Positions 8,524 through 18,365 of a stretch of DNA of 64,000 nucleotides are shown one piece after another. Where the stretch lies: assembly GCF_900111745.1 (NCBI RefSeq), contig NZ_FOIJ01000001.1, positions 930,001-994,000 on the forward strand. The letters run 5' to 3'. The position numbers and the translations under genes were made by a program. The notes below the pieces were generated by a model. The model was not told where the DNA came from. It ran no database searches and was given only the letters and a program-made list of their open reading frames with translations. This DNA comes from Stigmatella erecta (GTDB lineage: Bacteria; Myxococcota; Myxococcia; Myxococcales; Myxococcaceae). Position 1 is the stretch's first letter, and each line of letters opens with the position of its first letter.

Positions 8524-9759
8524 TCATCGCACCGGCTCGAAGAACCGGTCCAGGCGCAGGCCGGTGCCGCCAAACACGCTGCTGAACAGGCCGTCGTACC
8601 CGAACGTCACCCACACCACCATGGCCTTGCCCTTGATGTAGCCAAAGGGCACGTAGGCGGGCCGGCCGGTGACGCCAAAGCCCACGCGGCTGTCGGAGCT
8701 GTTGTCCCGGTTGTCGCCCATGACGAACACCTCGCCCTCGGGGACGATGAAGGGGCCCCGGTCCACGTCGTCGGTCGAGCGGTAGGGATCATCCAGCGCG
8801 GCGTGCTCCACGCCCCCCAGGTTTTCCCGGTACAGCACCAGCGACTCGTCCGACCACTGGCTGTCGGTCTGGTTGTGCACCACGAAGTCCCGGCTCACCA
8901 GGGTGCGCGGCTGCGGCACGCCGTTGATGTGGATGACCTGGCGGATGATCTCCACCCGGTCCCCCGGGATGCCGATGACGCGCTTGATGAAGTCCTTGTC
9001 GGGCATCAGCGGGTTGTTGAAGACGATGACGTCTCCGCGCGCCGGGGGGCGGACGATCTGGAAGGGCACCTTGTTGAGGAACGGGATGCGCACCCCGTAG
9101 ATGAACTTGTTGACGAAGACCTGATCGCCAATCTCCAGCGTCGGCAGCATGGAGCCCGAAGGGATGCGGTAGGGCTCGATGAAGATGGTGCGCACGAGCA
9201 GCGCGATGGTGAGCGCCTTGGCGAAGCCCGAGAACGTGTCCCACCCGGACTGCTTGCGGTAGGCGCCCAGGTGCTCCTCGTGGAGCGCATCGAGCGCCTT
9301 CACCTCTTTCTCCAGCCGCAGCACATCCCCGGCCAGCGAGGCATCCTCCACGCGCAGCGCCTGCTCGGTGATGCGCTCGGAGGCCTGGGGCGTCACCTTG
9401 CTGGGAAAGCGCTGGAAGAGGCGCGCGGACTCCAGCTCCAGCTCACGCGCCTCGGCGCGGAGCTTGCGCAGCATGCGCTCGCGCGGCGAGGCGGCGCGCC
9501 AGGTGAGCAGCGCCACCCAGCTCAGGAACATGGCCAGCGCGAAGTACTGCATCAGCGGCTTGGCCCAGGGAGCCGACGACGGCACGTACTCGATGAGGAA
9601 CAGGTAGGGAATGAAGGCGAGCCCCACCAGCGTGAGCGGCGTCCACAAGCTGGTGAGCATCTGCCGCCAGGAGAGCAGGCGGCGGGCCTTGAGCTGCTCG
9701 GGGGTCCGGCGGGCGGCCATCGCCTCCCCCGGCTTCAGTGGCGTGGTCGCGGCGGTCAT
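8524..9759 (-). CDS. lepB: Signal peptidase I with N-terminal extension
   Basis: This membrane protease removes signal peptides from exported proteins. At 411 residues it is longer than E. coli LepB (about 324). Two hydrophobic segments (about 42-58 and 70-88) precede a charged, probably coiled-coil stretch (about 92-165), a further membrane helix (about 176-193) and then the catalytic region. The nucleophile is Ser203 in SGSMLP and the general base is Lys259 in DFIKRVIGIPGD; the box E motif GDNRDNSSDSR is intact. The gene begins immediately after the lepA stop with no gap, the classical lepA-lepB arrangement. Confidence 0.95.
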   Translation of the reverse strand: MTAATTPLKPGEAMAARRTPEQLKARRLLSWRQMLTSLWTPLTLVGLAFIPYLFLIEYVPSSAPWAKPLMQYFALAMFLSWVALLTWRAASPRERMLRKLRAEARELELESARLFQRFPSKVTPQASERITEQALRVEDASLAGDVLRLEKEVKALDALHEEHLGAYRKQSGWDTFSGFAKALTIALLVRTIFIEPYRIPSGSMLPTLEIGDQVFVNKFIYGVRIPFLNKVPFQIVRPPARGDVIVFNNPLMPDKDFIKRVIGIPGDRVEIIRQVIHINGVPQPRTLVSRDFVVHNQTDSQWSDESLVLYRENLGGVEHAALDDPYRSTDDVDRGPFIVPEGEVFVMGDNRDNSSDSRVGFGVTGRPAYVPFGYIKGKAMVVWVTFGYDGLFSSVFGGTGLRLDRFFEPVR

Positions 9760-11571
9760 CTACTCCTCCGTCTTGAGGACCGCGAGGAAGGCTTCCTGGG
9801 GGATCTCCACCGTGCCCACCTGCTTCATGCGCTTCTTGCCCTCTTTCTGCTTCTCCAGGAGCTTGCGCTTGCGGCTGATGTCGCCACCGTAGCACTTGGC
9901 GAGCACGTTCTTGCGCATGGCGGAGATCGTCTCCCGGGCGATGACCTTCGCACCGATCGCCGCCTGGATGGCCACCTCGTACATCTGCTTGGGAATGACT
10001 TCCTTGAGCTTCTGGCACACCTCGCGGCCGCGCAGGTACGCGCGCTCGCGGTGGACGATGACGCTCAGGGCATCCACCGGCTCCCCGTTGATGAGGATGT
10101 CCAGCCGGGCCAGCTCCGCTTCCTCGTAGCCGGCCAGCTCGTAGTCGAGGCTGGCGTAGCCGCGCGAGACGCTCTTGAGCTTGTCGAAGAAGTCGAACAC
10201 CACCTCGGCCAGGGGCATGGCGTACGTCACCTGCACGCGCTGGCCGCTGGAGCCCAGGTACTTCATGTCCTTCTGCACCCCGCGCCGCTCCTGGCACAGC
10301 TTGAGGATGGCGCCCAGGTGCTCGTTGGGCACGTGGATGTGGCAGGTGAGGATGGGCTCCTCGAACTTCTCGATGTTCTGCACCGGCGGCAGCTTCGCCG
10401 GGTTGTCGATGAGCATCACCTCGCCCTTGCCGCTGGTGATGCGGTACACCACCGAGGGCGCCGTGGTGATGAGGTTCAGGTTGTACTCGCGCTCCAGGCG
10501 CTCCTGGACGATCTCCATGTGCAGCAGGCCCAGGTAGCCACACCGGAACCCGAAGCCCAGCGCCGTGGAGGACTCGGGCTCGTAGGTGAACGCCGAGTCG
10601 TTGAGCTTCAGCTTGCCCAGCGCGTCGCGCAGCCCCTCGTAGTCGGCGGAGTCCACCGGGAAGATGCCGCTGAACACCATGGGCTTCACTTCCTTGAAGC
10701 CCGGGAAGGGTGCCTCCGTGGTGCGCGCTTCCTCGGTGACGGTGTCACCGACCTTGGCGTCCTGCAGCTCCTTGATGTTGGCGACGAGCACGCCCACCTC
10801 GCCCGCCATCAGCTGCTGCACCGGCCGGGAGAAGGGGCTGAACACGCCCAGCTCCTGCACCTCGAAGACCTTGTTGTTGCTCCACAGCTTGATCTTCTGC
10901 TTGAGCTTGAGCGTGCCCTCCAGCACGCGCACCAGCGTCACCACGCCGCGGTAGTTGTCGTACCAGCTGTCGAAGATGAGCGCCTTGAGCGGGGCGGAAG
11001 GCTCACCCTGCGGAGGGGGAATCCGCTGCACCACCGACTCGAGAATGTCCTCGATGCCGATGCCCTCCTTCGCGGAGGCCGGCACCGCCACCGAGGCGTC
11101 GATGCCGATGACGTCCTCGATCTCCTCGCGGGTGCGCGCCACGTCCGCGCTCGGCAGGTCGATCTTGTTGATGACCGGGATGATCTCGAGATCGTGGTCC
11201 AGCGCCATGTAGACGTTGGCGAGCGTCTGGGCCTCCACGCCCTGGCTGGCGTCCACCACGAGCAGACAGCCCTCGCAGGCGGCCAGCGAGCGGCTGACCT
11301 CGTAGGCGAAGTCCACGTGTCCCGGCGTGTCGATGAGGTTCAGGACATACTGCTGGCCGTCCTTGGCCTTGTAGGTCATCCGGACGGACTGGGCCTTGAT
11401 GGTGATGCCCCGCTCCCGCTCGATGTCCATGTTGTCCAGGAACTGCGCCTGGGCCTCGCGCTTGGTCAGCGTCCCCGTCTTCTCGAGGAGGCGGTCCGCC
11501 AGCGTCGACTTGCCATGGTCAATGTGGGCGATGATGCAGAAGTTACGGATGTGGGCGTTGTCGGCCGGCAT
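9760..11571 (-). CDS. lepA: Elongation factor 4 (LepA GTPase)
   Basis: LepA is a ribosome-associated translational GTPase that acts on stalled or mis-translocated ribosomes. The ATG at 11571 is preferred over the longer frame because it gives 603 residues, close to the usual 599, and places the conserved [23 protein letters not shown] near the start. G-domain motifs are all present: AHIDHGKST (G1), DTPGHVDF (G3) and NKIDLPSAD (G4). The LepA-specific C-terminal domain ends the protein ([19 protein letters not shown]). It heads the lepA-lepB pair. Confidence 0.97.
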   Translation of the reverse strand: MPADNAHIRNFCIIAHIDHGKSTLADRLLEKTGTLTKREAQAQFLDNMDIERERGITIKAQSVRMTYKAKDGQQYVLNLIDTPGHVDFAYEVSRSLAACEGCLLVVDASQGVEAQTLANVYMALDHDLEIIPVINKIDLPSADVARTREEIEDVIGIDASVAVPASAKEGIGIEDILESVVQRIPPPQGEPSAPLKALIFDSWYDNYRGVVTLVRVLEGTLKLKQKIKLWSNNKVFEVQELGVFSPFSRPVQQLMAGEVGVLVANIKELQDAKVGDTVTEEARTTEAPFPGFKEVKPMVFSGIFPVDSADYEGLRDALGKLKLNDSAFTYEPESSTALGFGFRCGYLGLLHMEIVQERLEREYNLNLITTAPSVVYRITSGKGEVMLIDNPAKLPPVQNIEKFEEPILTCHIHVPNEHLGAILKLCQERRGVQKDMKYLGSSGQRVQVTYAMPLAEVVFDFFDKLKSVSRGYASLDYELAGYEEAELARLDILINGEPVDALSVIVHRERAYLRGREVCQKLKEVIPKQMYEVAIQAAIGAKVIARETISAMRKNVLAKCYGGDISRKRKLLEKQKEGKKRMKQVGTVEIPQEAFLAVLKTEE

Positions 11572-11709
11572 GGCGTGGAGGGCTCGTCGCTGGGTCGAAG
11601 CGCGGGTCAGTAACACCGAACCCAGCGAAAATCCACGCATCCGCGCGTCCGCCAGCCCTCCGGAAGGCCGCGGGAACGGCCGTCCGGTCAGGAAGCGGTC
11701 ACTCGGCGC

Positions 11710-12654
11710 CTACCCCGCGGCGCGGCTGCCGCCCTGGGGCGCGGTGCGGAAGTACTCCAGCGTCCGGCGCAGCCCCTCGGCGAGCCCCACACTGGGCTCC
11801 CACCCGAGCACCTTCCGGGCCAGGCTGGCGTCGATGCAGGAGCGGCGCTGCTCGCCGGGCTTGCCCGGGGCGTGCTGGGCCCGGGTGTCGGCGCCCGCCG
11901 CGCCCGCCAGCAGCGCGTAGAGCCGGTTGATGTCCGTCTCCACGCCGGTGCCGATGTTCACCGCGCCCACATAGTCCTTCTCGCAGGCCAGGAGGTTGGC
12001 CCGGGCCACGTCCGGCCCGAAGACGAAGTCCCGCGTCTGCCCGCCATCGCCGTAGATGGTGCAGTCGCGGCCCGCGCCTAGGCGCTGGCTGAAGATGGCC
12101 ACCACGCCCGCCTCCCCGTGGGGATTCTGCCGGGGGCCGTACACATTGGCGTACCGCAGCGCCACGTAGGCCAGTCCGTACTGGGCGCGGTAGTAGCCCA
12201 GGTACAGCTCGCCGGCTGCCTTGGAGACGCCGTAGGGCGACACGGGCCGCGTCGGGTGCGACTCGGGGGCCGGGAAGACGTCCTGCTCGCCGTAGATGGC
12301 GCCGCCGGTGGAGCTGAAGATGACCTTCTTCACCCCGGAGGAGCGCGCGGCCTCCAGCAGGTTGAGCATGCCCAGGATGTTCGCGTCCGCGTCGAAGCGC
12401 GGGTCCTCCACGCTGCGGCGCACGTCCATCTGTGCCGCCAGGTGGCAGATGATCTCCGGGCGCTCGGACCGGATGAGGGCCGCGGCCTCCGGGCTGCGGA
12501 TGTCCAGCTCCACCAGCCGGACCTTGGGGTCCAGGTTCTCACGCTTCCCGCTCGACAGGTTGTCGAGGGCAATCACCTCGTGACCCGCCCGCAGGAACTC
12601 ATCACTCACGTGAGAGCCGATGAATCCCGCTCCACCCGTCACCAGGACTTTCAC
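11710..12654 (-). CDS. NAD-dependent sugar-nucleotide epimerase (UDP-glucose 4-epimerase-like)
   Basis: This 314-residue extended short-chain dehydrogenase probably interconverts UDP-hexoses. The Rossmann motif GGAGFIGSH is at residues 7-15. The catalytic Ser/Thr lies in FSSTGGAIYG and the Tyr/Lys pair in SPYGVSKAAGE; the substrate-binding region has RYANVYGPRQNP. The C-terminus shows the IYGDGGQTRDFVF segment common to GalE-like proteins. It is shorter than enterobacterial GalE (338) and closer to the type found in polysaccharide loci. It follows the UDP-glucuronate decarboxylase-like gene by 51 bp. The exact substrate cannot be read from sequence. Confidence 0.88.
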   Translation of the reverse strand: MKVLVTGGAGFIGSHVSDEFLRAGHEVIALDNLSSGKRENLDPKVRLVELDIRSPEAAALIRSERPEIICHLAAQMDVRRSVEDPRFDADANILGMLNLLEAARSSGVKKVIFSSTGGAIYGEQDVFPAPESHPTRPVSPYGVSKAAGELYLGYYRAQYGLAYVALRYANVYGPRQNPHGEAGVVAIFSQRLGAGRDCTIYGDGGQTRDFVFGPDVARANLLACEKDYVGAVNIGTGVETDINRLYALLAGAAGADTRAQHAPGKPGEQRRSCIDASLARKVLGWEPSVGLAEGLRRTLEYFRTAPQGGSRAAG

Positions 12655-12705
12655 ACTGACACTCCCGCCACGCTCCGGTGGCTCCGCTTGGAAATTCGCC
12701 GCAAC

Positions 12706-13662
12706 TTAAGGAGCAGCCCGGCCCCCGGCAATGGTGCGGAAGTATGAAATCGTCTCCCGCAGACCCTCCTCCAGGGGCACCTTCGGCTCCCAGCCCAGCA
12801 GCGTCCGGGCCCGGGTGATGTCCGGCTGCCGCTGCTTCGGATCGTTCTGCGGCAGGGGCTGGTGGATGATTTTCCCCCCTCCGCCCGCGGCGGCCCGCAC
12901 GGCCTCGGCGAACTGGAGAATGGTCATCTCCCGGGGGTTGCCGATGTTCACCGGCTCCGTCACGTCCGAGCGCACCAGCCGCACCAGCCCGTCCACCAGG
13001 TCCTTCACGTAGCAGAAAGAGCGCGTCTGTGTGCCATCCCCGAAGACGGTGAAGTCCTCGCCGCGCAGGGCCTGGCCCACGAAGGCGGGCACCACGCGGC
13101 CGTCCTTCAGCCGCATCCGCGGCCCATAGGTATTGAAGATGCGCACGATGCGCGTCTGGACGCCCCGGACGCGCGCGTAGGCCGAGGTGAGGGCCTCCGC
13201 GTAGCGCTTGGCCTCGTCGTACACCGCGCGCGGCCCGATGGGGTTCACGTTGCCGTAGTAGCCCTCGTGCTGGGGGTGAACCAGCGGGTCCCCGTACACC
13301 TCCGAGGTGGAGGCCTGCAGGAAGACCGCGCCCCGGGCCTCGGCCAGCCGCAGCGCATTCTCCGTGCCCAGCGAGCCCACCCGCAGCGTCTCCAGCGGCA
13401 GCTGCGCGTAGTCGATGGGGGAGGCCGGTGAGGCCATGTTGAAGACGTAGTCCACCGGGCCTTCGATCTGGAGCCCCTCCACGATGTCCTGCCGCACGAA
13501 CTCGAAGCCCGGCCGCCCGCGCAGGGTGCGCAGGTTCTCCTCCGCCCCGGTGAGGAAGTTGTCCACGGCCACCACGGCGGCCCCCTCGTCCAGGAGCCGC
13601 TCACACAGGTGGGAGCCCACGAAGCCCGCGCCCCCGAGCACCACCGCCCGCTTGCCTTGCAT
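12706..13662 (-). CDS. UDP-glucuronate decarboxylase-like NAD-dependent enzyme
   Basis: The protein (318 residues) most resembles UDP-xylose synthases, which oxidise and decarboxylate UDP-glucuronate. It has [10 protein letters not shown] at the N-terminus, the [10 protein letters not shown] segment, a [13 protein letters not shown] loop, the [17 protein letters not shown] stretch with the catalytic Tyr and Lys, and [10 protein letters not shown]. dTDP-glucose dehydratases share the fold but not these loops. Its start is separated by a single base from the stop of the ribbon-helix-helix gene. Together with the next epimerase gene it suggests supply of activated sugars for surface polysaccharide or glycosylation. 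Confidence 0.88.
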   Translation of the reverse strand: MQGKRAVVLGGAGFVGSHLCERLLDEGAAVVAVDNFLTGAEENLRTLRGRPGFEFVRQDIVEGLQIEGPVDYVFNMASPASPIDYAQLPLETLRVGSLGTENALRLAEARGAVFLQASTSEVYGDPLVHPQHEGYYGNVNPIGPRAVYDEAKRYAEALTSAYARVRGVQTRIVRIFNTYGPRMRLKDGRVVPAFVGQALRGEDFTVFGDGTQTRSFCYVKDLVDGLVRLVRSDVTEPVNIGNPREMTILQFAEAVRAAAGGGGKIIHQPLPQNDPKQRQPDITRARTLLGWEPKVPLEEGLRETISYFRTIAGGRAAP

Positions 13663-13663
13663 G

Positions 13664-13846
13664 TTACGAGAGCTCGTCGAAGGTGGCCTGGCCCGGCAGC
13701 TGCGCTTTGTACTTCTCCAGCACCAGGTCGATGCCCTGCCGGATGTACTCGGCCACGGGCACCTTGGTCTTCTGATTCAGCGCCTTGAGCAGTTCGTTCT
13801 GCTCGGGAGTGATGTAGATGGTCGTGCTGATCTTCTTTCGGGCCAT
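13664..13846 (-). CDS. Ribbon-helix-helix DNA-binding protein
   Basis: A 60-residue protein starting at the second in-frame ATG ([12 protein letters not shown]). A beta strand (KISTTIYI) followed by two helices ([14 protein letters not shown] and [16 protein letters not shown]) matches the MetJ/Arc ribbon-helix-helix fold, so it should dimerise and bind DNA. The longer frame to 13891 adds 15 residues with no family support. TATAGT on the minus strand (13860-13865) could be its -10 element, but no good -35 is present. Because it sits one base before the sugar-nucleotide gene, autoregulation of that operon is a reasonable guess. Confidence 0.78.
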   Translation of the reverse strand: MARKKISTTIYITPEQNELLKALNQKTKVPVAEYIRQGIDLVLEKYKAQLPGQATFDELS

Positions 13847-13939
13847 GGCGATATGTGAAACTATATGGAATGACGTGACTCGTGAAGGCATTGGTTCAGC
13901 CCTCCGAGCGCCGCTCTTCTCCTCCCCCCCGAGGCCGTC

Positions 13940-14551
13940 ATGTCTCTAATGAAATCATGGATTTACATTGGTCTTTGTGCCCTGGGGGGGCTCGCCGGGT
14001 GTGCGGGAAAACAGGCCAGCCCCGGCCCCTCGGAGACCGAAGGCAACGCGTCCGGGGACGTCACCCGCCCCGGCAAGCGGCCGGGCGAGAAGGTGCGGGA
14101 GTTGGATCTCAACCGCGACGGCAAGACGGACGTGTGGATCTACCTCGTCTCGGGCAAGGGCCCCGATGGCCAGGAGCGCGACCGCATGGTCCGCAAGGAG
14201 ATCGACGTCAACGCGGACGGCCGGGTCGACATCACCCAGTTCTTCGATGAGCAGGAGGAGAAGGTCCGCGAGGCGATGGATCAGGACTTCGACGGCCGGA
14301 TCGACTCGACCCTCACCTTCGAGAAGGGCATCAACACGCTGACCGAGCGCGACGTGGACGGCAACGGCCAGGTGGACGTCTGGGTGTACTACGAGAACGG
14401 CAAGCTGGTGCGCAAGGAGCGGGACACCAACGGGGACGGCAAGGTGGACAACTGGGAGTACTGGAAGGGCGACCAGGTGGACCGCATTGGCGACGACCTG
14501 GACGGCGACGGCAAGGTGGACCGCTGGACGAAGAACCCCAACGCGGATTAG
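13940..14551 (+). CDS. Lipoprotein with six Asp-rich calcium-binding-like repeats
   Basis: The 203-residue protein has a lipoprotein signal peptide with lipobox LAGC (Cys21), so it is anchored in the cell envelope. Behind a short linker are six repeats of the form DxNxDGxxD spaced about 22-30 residues apart, for example DLNRDGKTD, DVNADGRVD, DTNGDGKVD and DLDGDGKVD. These resemble single EF-hand loops or thrombospondin type 3 repeats and probably bind calcium. A GAGG ribosome-binding site lies five bases before the ATG. It is transcribed divergently from the ribbon-helix-helix gene with 93 bp between them. No enzymatic domain is seen. Confidence 0.82.
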   Translation: MSLMKSWIYIGLCALGGLAGCAGKQASPGPSETEGNASGDVTRPGKRPGEKVRELDLNRDGKTDVWIYLVSGKGPDGQERDRMVRKEIDVNADGRVDITQFFDEQEEKVREAMDQDFDGRIDSTLTFEKGINTLTERDVDGNGQVDVWVYYENGKLVRKERDTNGDGKVDNWEYWKGDQVDRIGDDLDGDGKVDRWTKNPNAD

Positions 14552-14584
14552 CGCGCGGGGGCCCTGCCCTCCCCGGCTTCCGGG

Positions 14585-14947
14585 TTACGGCTTGCTCGTC
14601 CCAGCGCGGCCGTAGGAGTCCTCCAGCCGCACCACGTCATCCAGCTCCGGGGTGCTCACCTCGAGGATGTCGCAGTCGGTGAGCGCCACCATGCGGTGCT
14701 TGGTGAGCGGCTTGATGTGGTAGCTCTCGCCCGGGTTCATCTCCTTCTCGATGAGCCCCGTGCCCTCATCCACGACGAAGAGCAGCTTGCCGCTCTGCAC
14801 GTGGATGGTCTCGTCCTTCTGGTTGTGGAACTGGAGGCTGAGCTTGTGGCCCTGCTTGACGTGTAGGAGCTTGCCTACATAGCGCTCGGTGTGAGCCCAG
14901 ATCAGCTCGTAACCCCAGGGCTTCTCCACCCGCTTCGTCGTCGTCAT
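14585..14947 (-). CDS. Cupin protein, mannose-6-phosphate isomerase type II C-terminal domain
   Basis: A single-domain cupin of 120 residues (124 if the ATG at 14959 is used). The segment VEKPWGYELIWAHTERYVGKLL, the metal-site motif SLQFHNQKDETIHV and PLTKHRMVAL match the isomerase domain of bifunctional mannose-1-phosphate guanylyltransferases, here without the nucleotidyltransferase half. It could interconvert sugar phosphates or act as a small isomerase, consistent with nearby nucleotide-sugar genes. It starts 26 bp after the SPOR-protein stop on the same strand. Confidence 0.83.
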   Translation of the reverse strand: MTTTKRVEKPWGYELIWAHTERYVGKLLHVKQGHKLSLQFHNQKDETIHVQSGKLLFVVDEGTGLIEKEMNPGESYHIKPLTKHRMVALTDCDILEVSTPELDDVVRLEDSYGRAGTSKP

Positions 14948-14973
14948 GTCGCTTCTCATTCTTCCCGCTCGTC

Positions 14974-15816
14974 CTAGTTCGTACCGGCCACGAACGCGTT
15001 GAGCTGGGTCTCACGTTTGAAATCCGCCAGGTACCGCGACGCCGCTTCCTTCGAGGGGAAGCTGCCCATGCGCACCCGGTACCAGGTGCCCTTGTTGGGC
15101 ACCTCCGCGGCAAGGATATACGGGGCATAACCGCGGTCACGCAACCGGGCCGCGAACCGGTCGGCCTCCTCGCGGGACTGGAAGGCGGAGATTTGAAGGG
15201 TGAAGGCTCCGCCCTTCACGGCCTCGGCCGGCGGCTGGGTGGCCCGGGCAATGGCCTCCTTGAGGCCCCCGACGGGCGGCGTGGCGGTCCGGGTGGGCGT
15301 GGGCTCTTGCTCGACCTTGCCCGCAGGCGCCGGAGCCGGGGCCTTGGCCACGGGGGCCGCCGGAGCGGCAGGCGAAGGCTTGGCCGCCAGCGCGGCAAGC
15401 TCGTCATCGGCGGCGTTGGCGGCCACCTCCTCGCTGGGCTCCGCCACGGGGGCGGGCTTCTCGGCCGGGGCCGGAGGAGGAACCACGGCCACGGGCTTGG
15501 CGGGCGCGGGCTTGGGGGCCGGCTTGGGCGCGGGAGGCGGCGCCACGGGCTCGGCGGCCTTGCGGGTCAGCTCATCCTGGAAGGTCAGCGGCGGCTCCTT
15601 CTGCACCTCCTGGAGCGCCTGCGCGTTGGCATCGAGGGCGGACAGCAGATCCGGGGCACCGGCGGTCTGGGCGTTGCCCGCGAGATTCTTGCCCACCACC
15701 ACGCCGAGCACGAACACGGCACCCATCACGATGATGCCGGCGATCAACAGGCTGACGATCTGCCGGTTGTCGAGAGAGACGTCGAACTTCTCCTTCATCC
15801 GATGGGCGTCCCGCAT
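14974..15816 (-). CDS. Single-span membrane protein with C-terminal SPOR domain
   Basis: The chosen ATG at 15816 has an AGGA-type ribosome-binding site and gives 280 residues; the longer frame (to 15927) lacks one. A short cytoplasmic segment (KEKFDVSLDNRQ) precedes one membrane helix (about 18-42). A long Pro/Ala-rich linker (about 85-190) follows, then a SPOR domain (about 203-277: FTLQISAFQSREEADRFAARL, WYRVRMGSFPSKEAASRYL). SPOR domains bind denuded glycan strands at division septa, so a role in the periplasmic cell wall is likely. It lies between mnmA (129 bp) and the cupin gene. Confidence 0.88.
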   Translation of the reverse strand: MRDAHRMKEKFDVSLDNRQIVSLLIAGIIVMGAVFVLGVVVGKNLAGNAQTAGAPDLLSALDANAQALQEVQKEPPLTFQDELTRKAAEPVAPPPAPKPAPKPAPAKPVAVVPPPAPAEKPAPVAEPSEEVAANAADDELAALAAKPSPAAPAAPVAKAPAPAPAGKVEQEPTPTRTATPPVGGLKEAIARATQPPAEAVKGGAFTLQISAFQSREEADRFAARLRDRGYAPYILAAEVPNKGTWYRVRMGSFPSKEAASRYLADFKRETQLNAFVAGTN

Positions 15817-15945
15817 GGTCGTGGTGTTCCTCGTGCGCGGGCGCTCCGGCCGGGATGATCCCGTGTTGCGGCCTGTAGCGCCAACGTCGCGGAAGGTACG
15901 CCCCGCTCCCAGGCGGGTCAAATTCACGGCCCCGGAGGACCCACA

Positions 15946-16992
15946 TCAGACGATCCAGCCGCCCCCGAGCACGCGATCCTGCGAATACACCACGGCGGCC
16001 TGCCCCGGCGTCACCGCGCGTGCGGGCGCCTCCAGCCGGACGGACACCAGGCCGTGCGCGGAGATCTCCACCTTGCCGGGCACGCCCGCGTGGCGGTGGC
16101 GGATGCGGACCTCCACCGTCTGATCCGGCGGGGGCGGCGCATCGACCCAGTGCGGCTGGAGCAGCCCGAAGGCATCGCGCCCCGCCGCGGAGGCCGTGCC
16201 CACGACGACGCGGTTCGTCTCCGGCTCGAGCCGCTGAACGTAGCGGGCCTCGCCGCCGCCCAGGTTCAGCCCGCGCCGCTGCCCCACGGTGAAGCGGTGA
16301 ATGCCCCCGTGGCTGCCCAGCACCTGGCCCTCGGTGTCGACGATGTCGCCGGAGGGCTGGGGCCCCGCCACCTTCTCCACGAAGCCCGCGTAGTCGCCAT
16401 CCGGCACGAAGCAGATCTCCATGCTCTCGGGCTTCTGGCTGGTGGGCAGGGCGTGGCGCTCGGCGACGGCGCGGACCTCGGCCTTGGTCATCCCGCCCAC
16501 GGGAAAGTGCACGTCGGCCAGCTCCGCCTGCCCAAGCGTGAAGAGGAAGTAGCTCTGGTCCTTGGCCAGGTCCACGGCGCGGCGCAGGACATGGCGGTCC
16601 CCCTCGCGCTCGACGCGGGCGTAATGGCCGGTGGCCAGCTGGGCGCCCAGGGCCCGGGCCCGCTTGAGGAGGAAGTTGAACTTCACGTCCCGGTTGCAGG
16701 CCACGCAGGGGATGGGCGTCCGTCCGCCCAGGTACGACTGGACGAAGGGGTTGATGACGCGGTCCTTGAAGATCTCCTCCGCGTTGGCCACGTAGAAGGG
16801 GATGTCGAGCTTCTGAGCCACGGCCCGGGCATCCTCGATGTCATCCGGGCTGCAGCAACTGCCGCACTGGGCCTTGCCCTCGTAGGACCAGACCCGCAGG
16901 GTGATGCCAATGACTTCGTGGCCCTGCTCCTTGAGGAGGGCGGCGGCGGCCGAGGAATCCACCCCGCCGCTCATGGCAACGACAACTCGCAT
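15946..16992 (-). CDS. mnmA: tRNA-specific 2-thiouridylase
   Basis: MnmA puts sulfur on U34 of tRNA-Lys, -Glu and -Gln. The 348-residue protein carries the ATP-pyrophosphatase P-loop [10 protein letters not shown] at residues 5-14, the catalytic Cys of [11 protein letters not shown] (about residue 97) and the second Cys in [17 protein letters not shown] and the C-terminal [15 protein letters not shown] region are typical. An extra GSCCSPDD cysteine cluster near residue 46, seen in several delta-proteobacterial-type MnmA proteins, is worth noting. It starts 58 bp after the CCA-type gene. Confidence 0.95.
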   Translation of the reverse strand: MRVVVAMSGGVDSSAAAALLKEQGHEVIGITLRVWSYEGKAQCGSCCSPDDIEDARAVAQKLDIPFYVANAEEIFKDRVINPFVQSYLGGRTPIPCVACNRDVKFNFLLKRARALGAQLATGHYARVEREGDRHVLRRAVDLAKDQSYFLFTLGQAELADVHFPVGGMTKAEVRAVAERHALPTSQKPESMEICFVPDGDYAGFVEKVAGPQPSGDIVDTEGQVLGSHGGIHRFTVGQRRGLNLGGGEARYVQRLEPETNRVVVGTASAAGRDAFGLLQPHWVDAPPPPDQTVEVRIRHRHAGVPGKVEISAHGLVSVRLEAPARAVTPGQAAVVYSQDRVLGGGWIV

Positions 16993-17050
16993 GACGTCCT
17001 TCCTATCCCAGGAGCGGCCGGGAGTTGAGGGGTTGTGGCCCCACGTCCCC

Positions 17051-18322
17051 TCAGGCGCCCTTCCCTGCTTGCCAGGTCTTCAGGAGCCCCTTCAACCGCT
17101 CGGATTCATTGAGCGCGGGGTCATCCAGCACGGCCTCTAACAGAAACCGGGTCGCCTCGCCCACCTGGGGCGAAGGACCGATCCCCAGGGTGGTCATGAT
17201 GTCCTTGCCCGAGAGCGCGAGTTCCTTCGTGGTCAGCGGAGGCTTCGCGGCAAGCAGGGCCCGCAGCCGCTCCTGGAGGCTCAGGAGGGCCGGGAGTTGA
17301 TCCGGCTGCCGGACCTCCACCCGCGCCTTCGCGACCGCGAGCAACGGCTCCAGCAACGCGGGGCCCACCTGGGCAAGCACCCTCCGGAGCGAGGGATCGG
17401 ACTCCCCGGTGCGGTTCTCCAGGAAGGCGTGCTCGGTGAGCACCCCGAGGGTGTCGGCGGTCTTGGTGGGGAACTTGAGCCGGATGGCGATGTCGCGGGC
17501 CTGGGCGCCTCGAACGAGATCCGCCAGCAGGGCCGCCAGCCGGATCTCCACCTCCGCCGGGGCCGCCTGGGCCGCGGCACGGGCCAGCCGGGCGGCGGTG
17601 TCCCCGGCCCCCGCGAGCTCCGGCAGGAAGACCTCCAGGAGGCCCGTCTCCTGAAGCAACGTCAGCCCCAGCTCGGCCCGGGGGGACAGGAGCAGCTTGA
17701 CGAACTCCTCCCGGACCCGCTCCAGGGCCACCTTCTTGAAGATGGGGAGCGTGGGCGGAATCGCGTCCCGGGTGGCGGGATCGAGCGTGAAGCCCAGCAC
17801 CGCCGCGAAGCGCACGGCCCTCAAGGGCCGGAGCCCATCCTCGGAGAAGCGCTCCAGGGGGCTGCGGACGCACCGGATGAGCTTCGCCTGGAGATCCTCC
17901 ATGCCCCCAAACGGGTCCACCAGCTCACGGCCGATGGGATCATAGGCCATGGCGTTGATGGTGAAGTCCCGGCGGGACAGATCCCGGGTGATGTCGCGCT
18001 CGAACGTGACCGAGCTGGGGCGGCGCCCGTCGAGGTAGTCCCCTTCGCTGCGGAAGGTGGTCACCTCCACATGGTTTCCCCCGATGACGACCGTCACGGT
18101 GCCGTGCTGGATGCCGGTGGGGATGACCTTCTTGAACGCGCCCTGAACTTCCTGGGGCAGCGCGCTGGAGGCCACGTCGAAGTCCTTGGGGGCCACCCCC
18201 CGGAGGATGTCCCGGACGCAGCCGCCCACGAGGAAGACAGCGAAGCCCCGCTCCCGCAGCTGGTGGAGGACATCGAGGATGGGACGCGGAATGTCGGCGC
18301 GGTGGAGCTGCTCGAGCGTCAT
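17051..18322 (-). CDS. CCA-adding / poly(A) polymerase family tRNA nucleotidyltransferase
   Basis: A class II polymerase-beta-type nucleotidyltransferase of 423 residues. It has the GGCVRD motif (about 33-38), the catalytic DFDVAS aspartates (about 47-52), the [13 protein letters not shown] motif and the [16 protein letters not shown] segment. It adds CCA or A residues to RNA 3' ends; which of the two cannot be decided here. The tRNA gene in this window does not encode its CCA end, so the host needs such an enzyme. It lies 43 bp after the fumarylacetoacetase-family gene, with no terminator between them, and 58 bp before mnmA. Confidence 0.9.
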   Translation of the reverse strand: MTLEQLHRADIPRPILDVLHQLRERGFAVFLVGGCVRDILRGVAPKDFDVASSALPQEVQGAFKKVIPTGIQHGTVTVVIGGNHVEVTTFRSEGDYLDGRRPSSVTFERDITRDLSRRDFTINAMAYDPIGRELVDPFGGMEDLQAKLIRCVRSPLERFSEDGLRPLRAVRFAAVLGFTLDPATRDAIPPTLPIFKKVALERVREEFVKLLLSPRAELGLTLLQETGLLEVFLPELAGAGDTAARLARAAAQAAPAEVEIRLAALLADLVRGAQARDIAIRLKFPTKTADTLGVLTEHAFLENRTGESDPSLRRVLAQVGPALLEPLLAVAKARVEVRQPDQLPALLSLQERLRALLAAKPPLTTKELALSGKDIMTTLGIGPSPQVGEATRFLLEAVLDDPALNESERLKGLLKTWQAGKGA

Positions 18323-18365
18323 CCCCCCGATTTAGGAGAGCCTCGCTCCGGATTCAATCTCCCCC

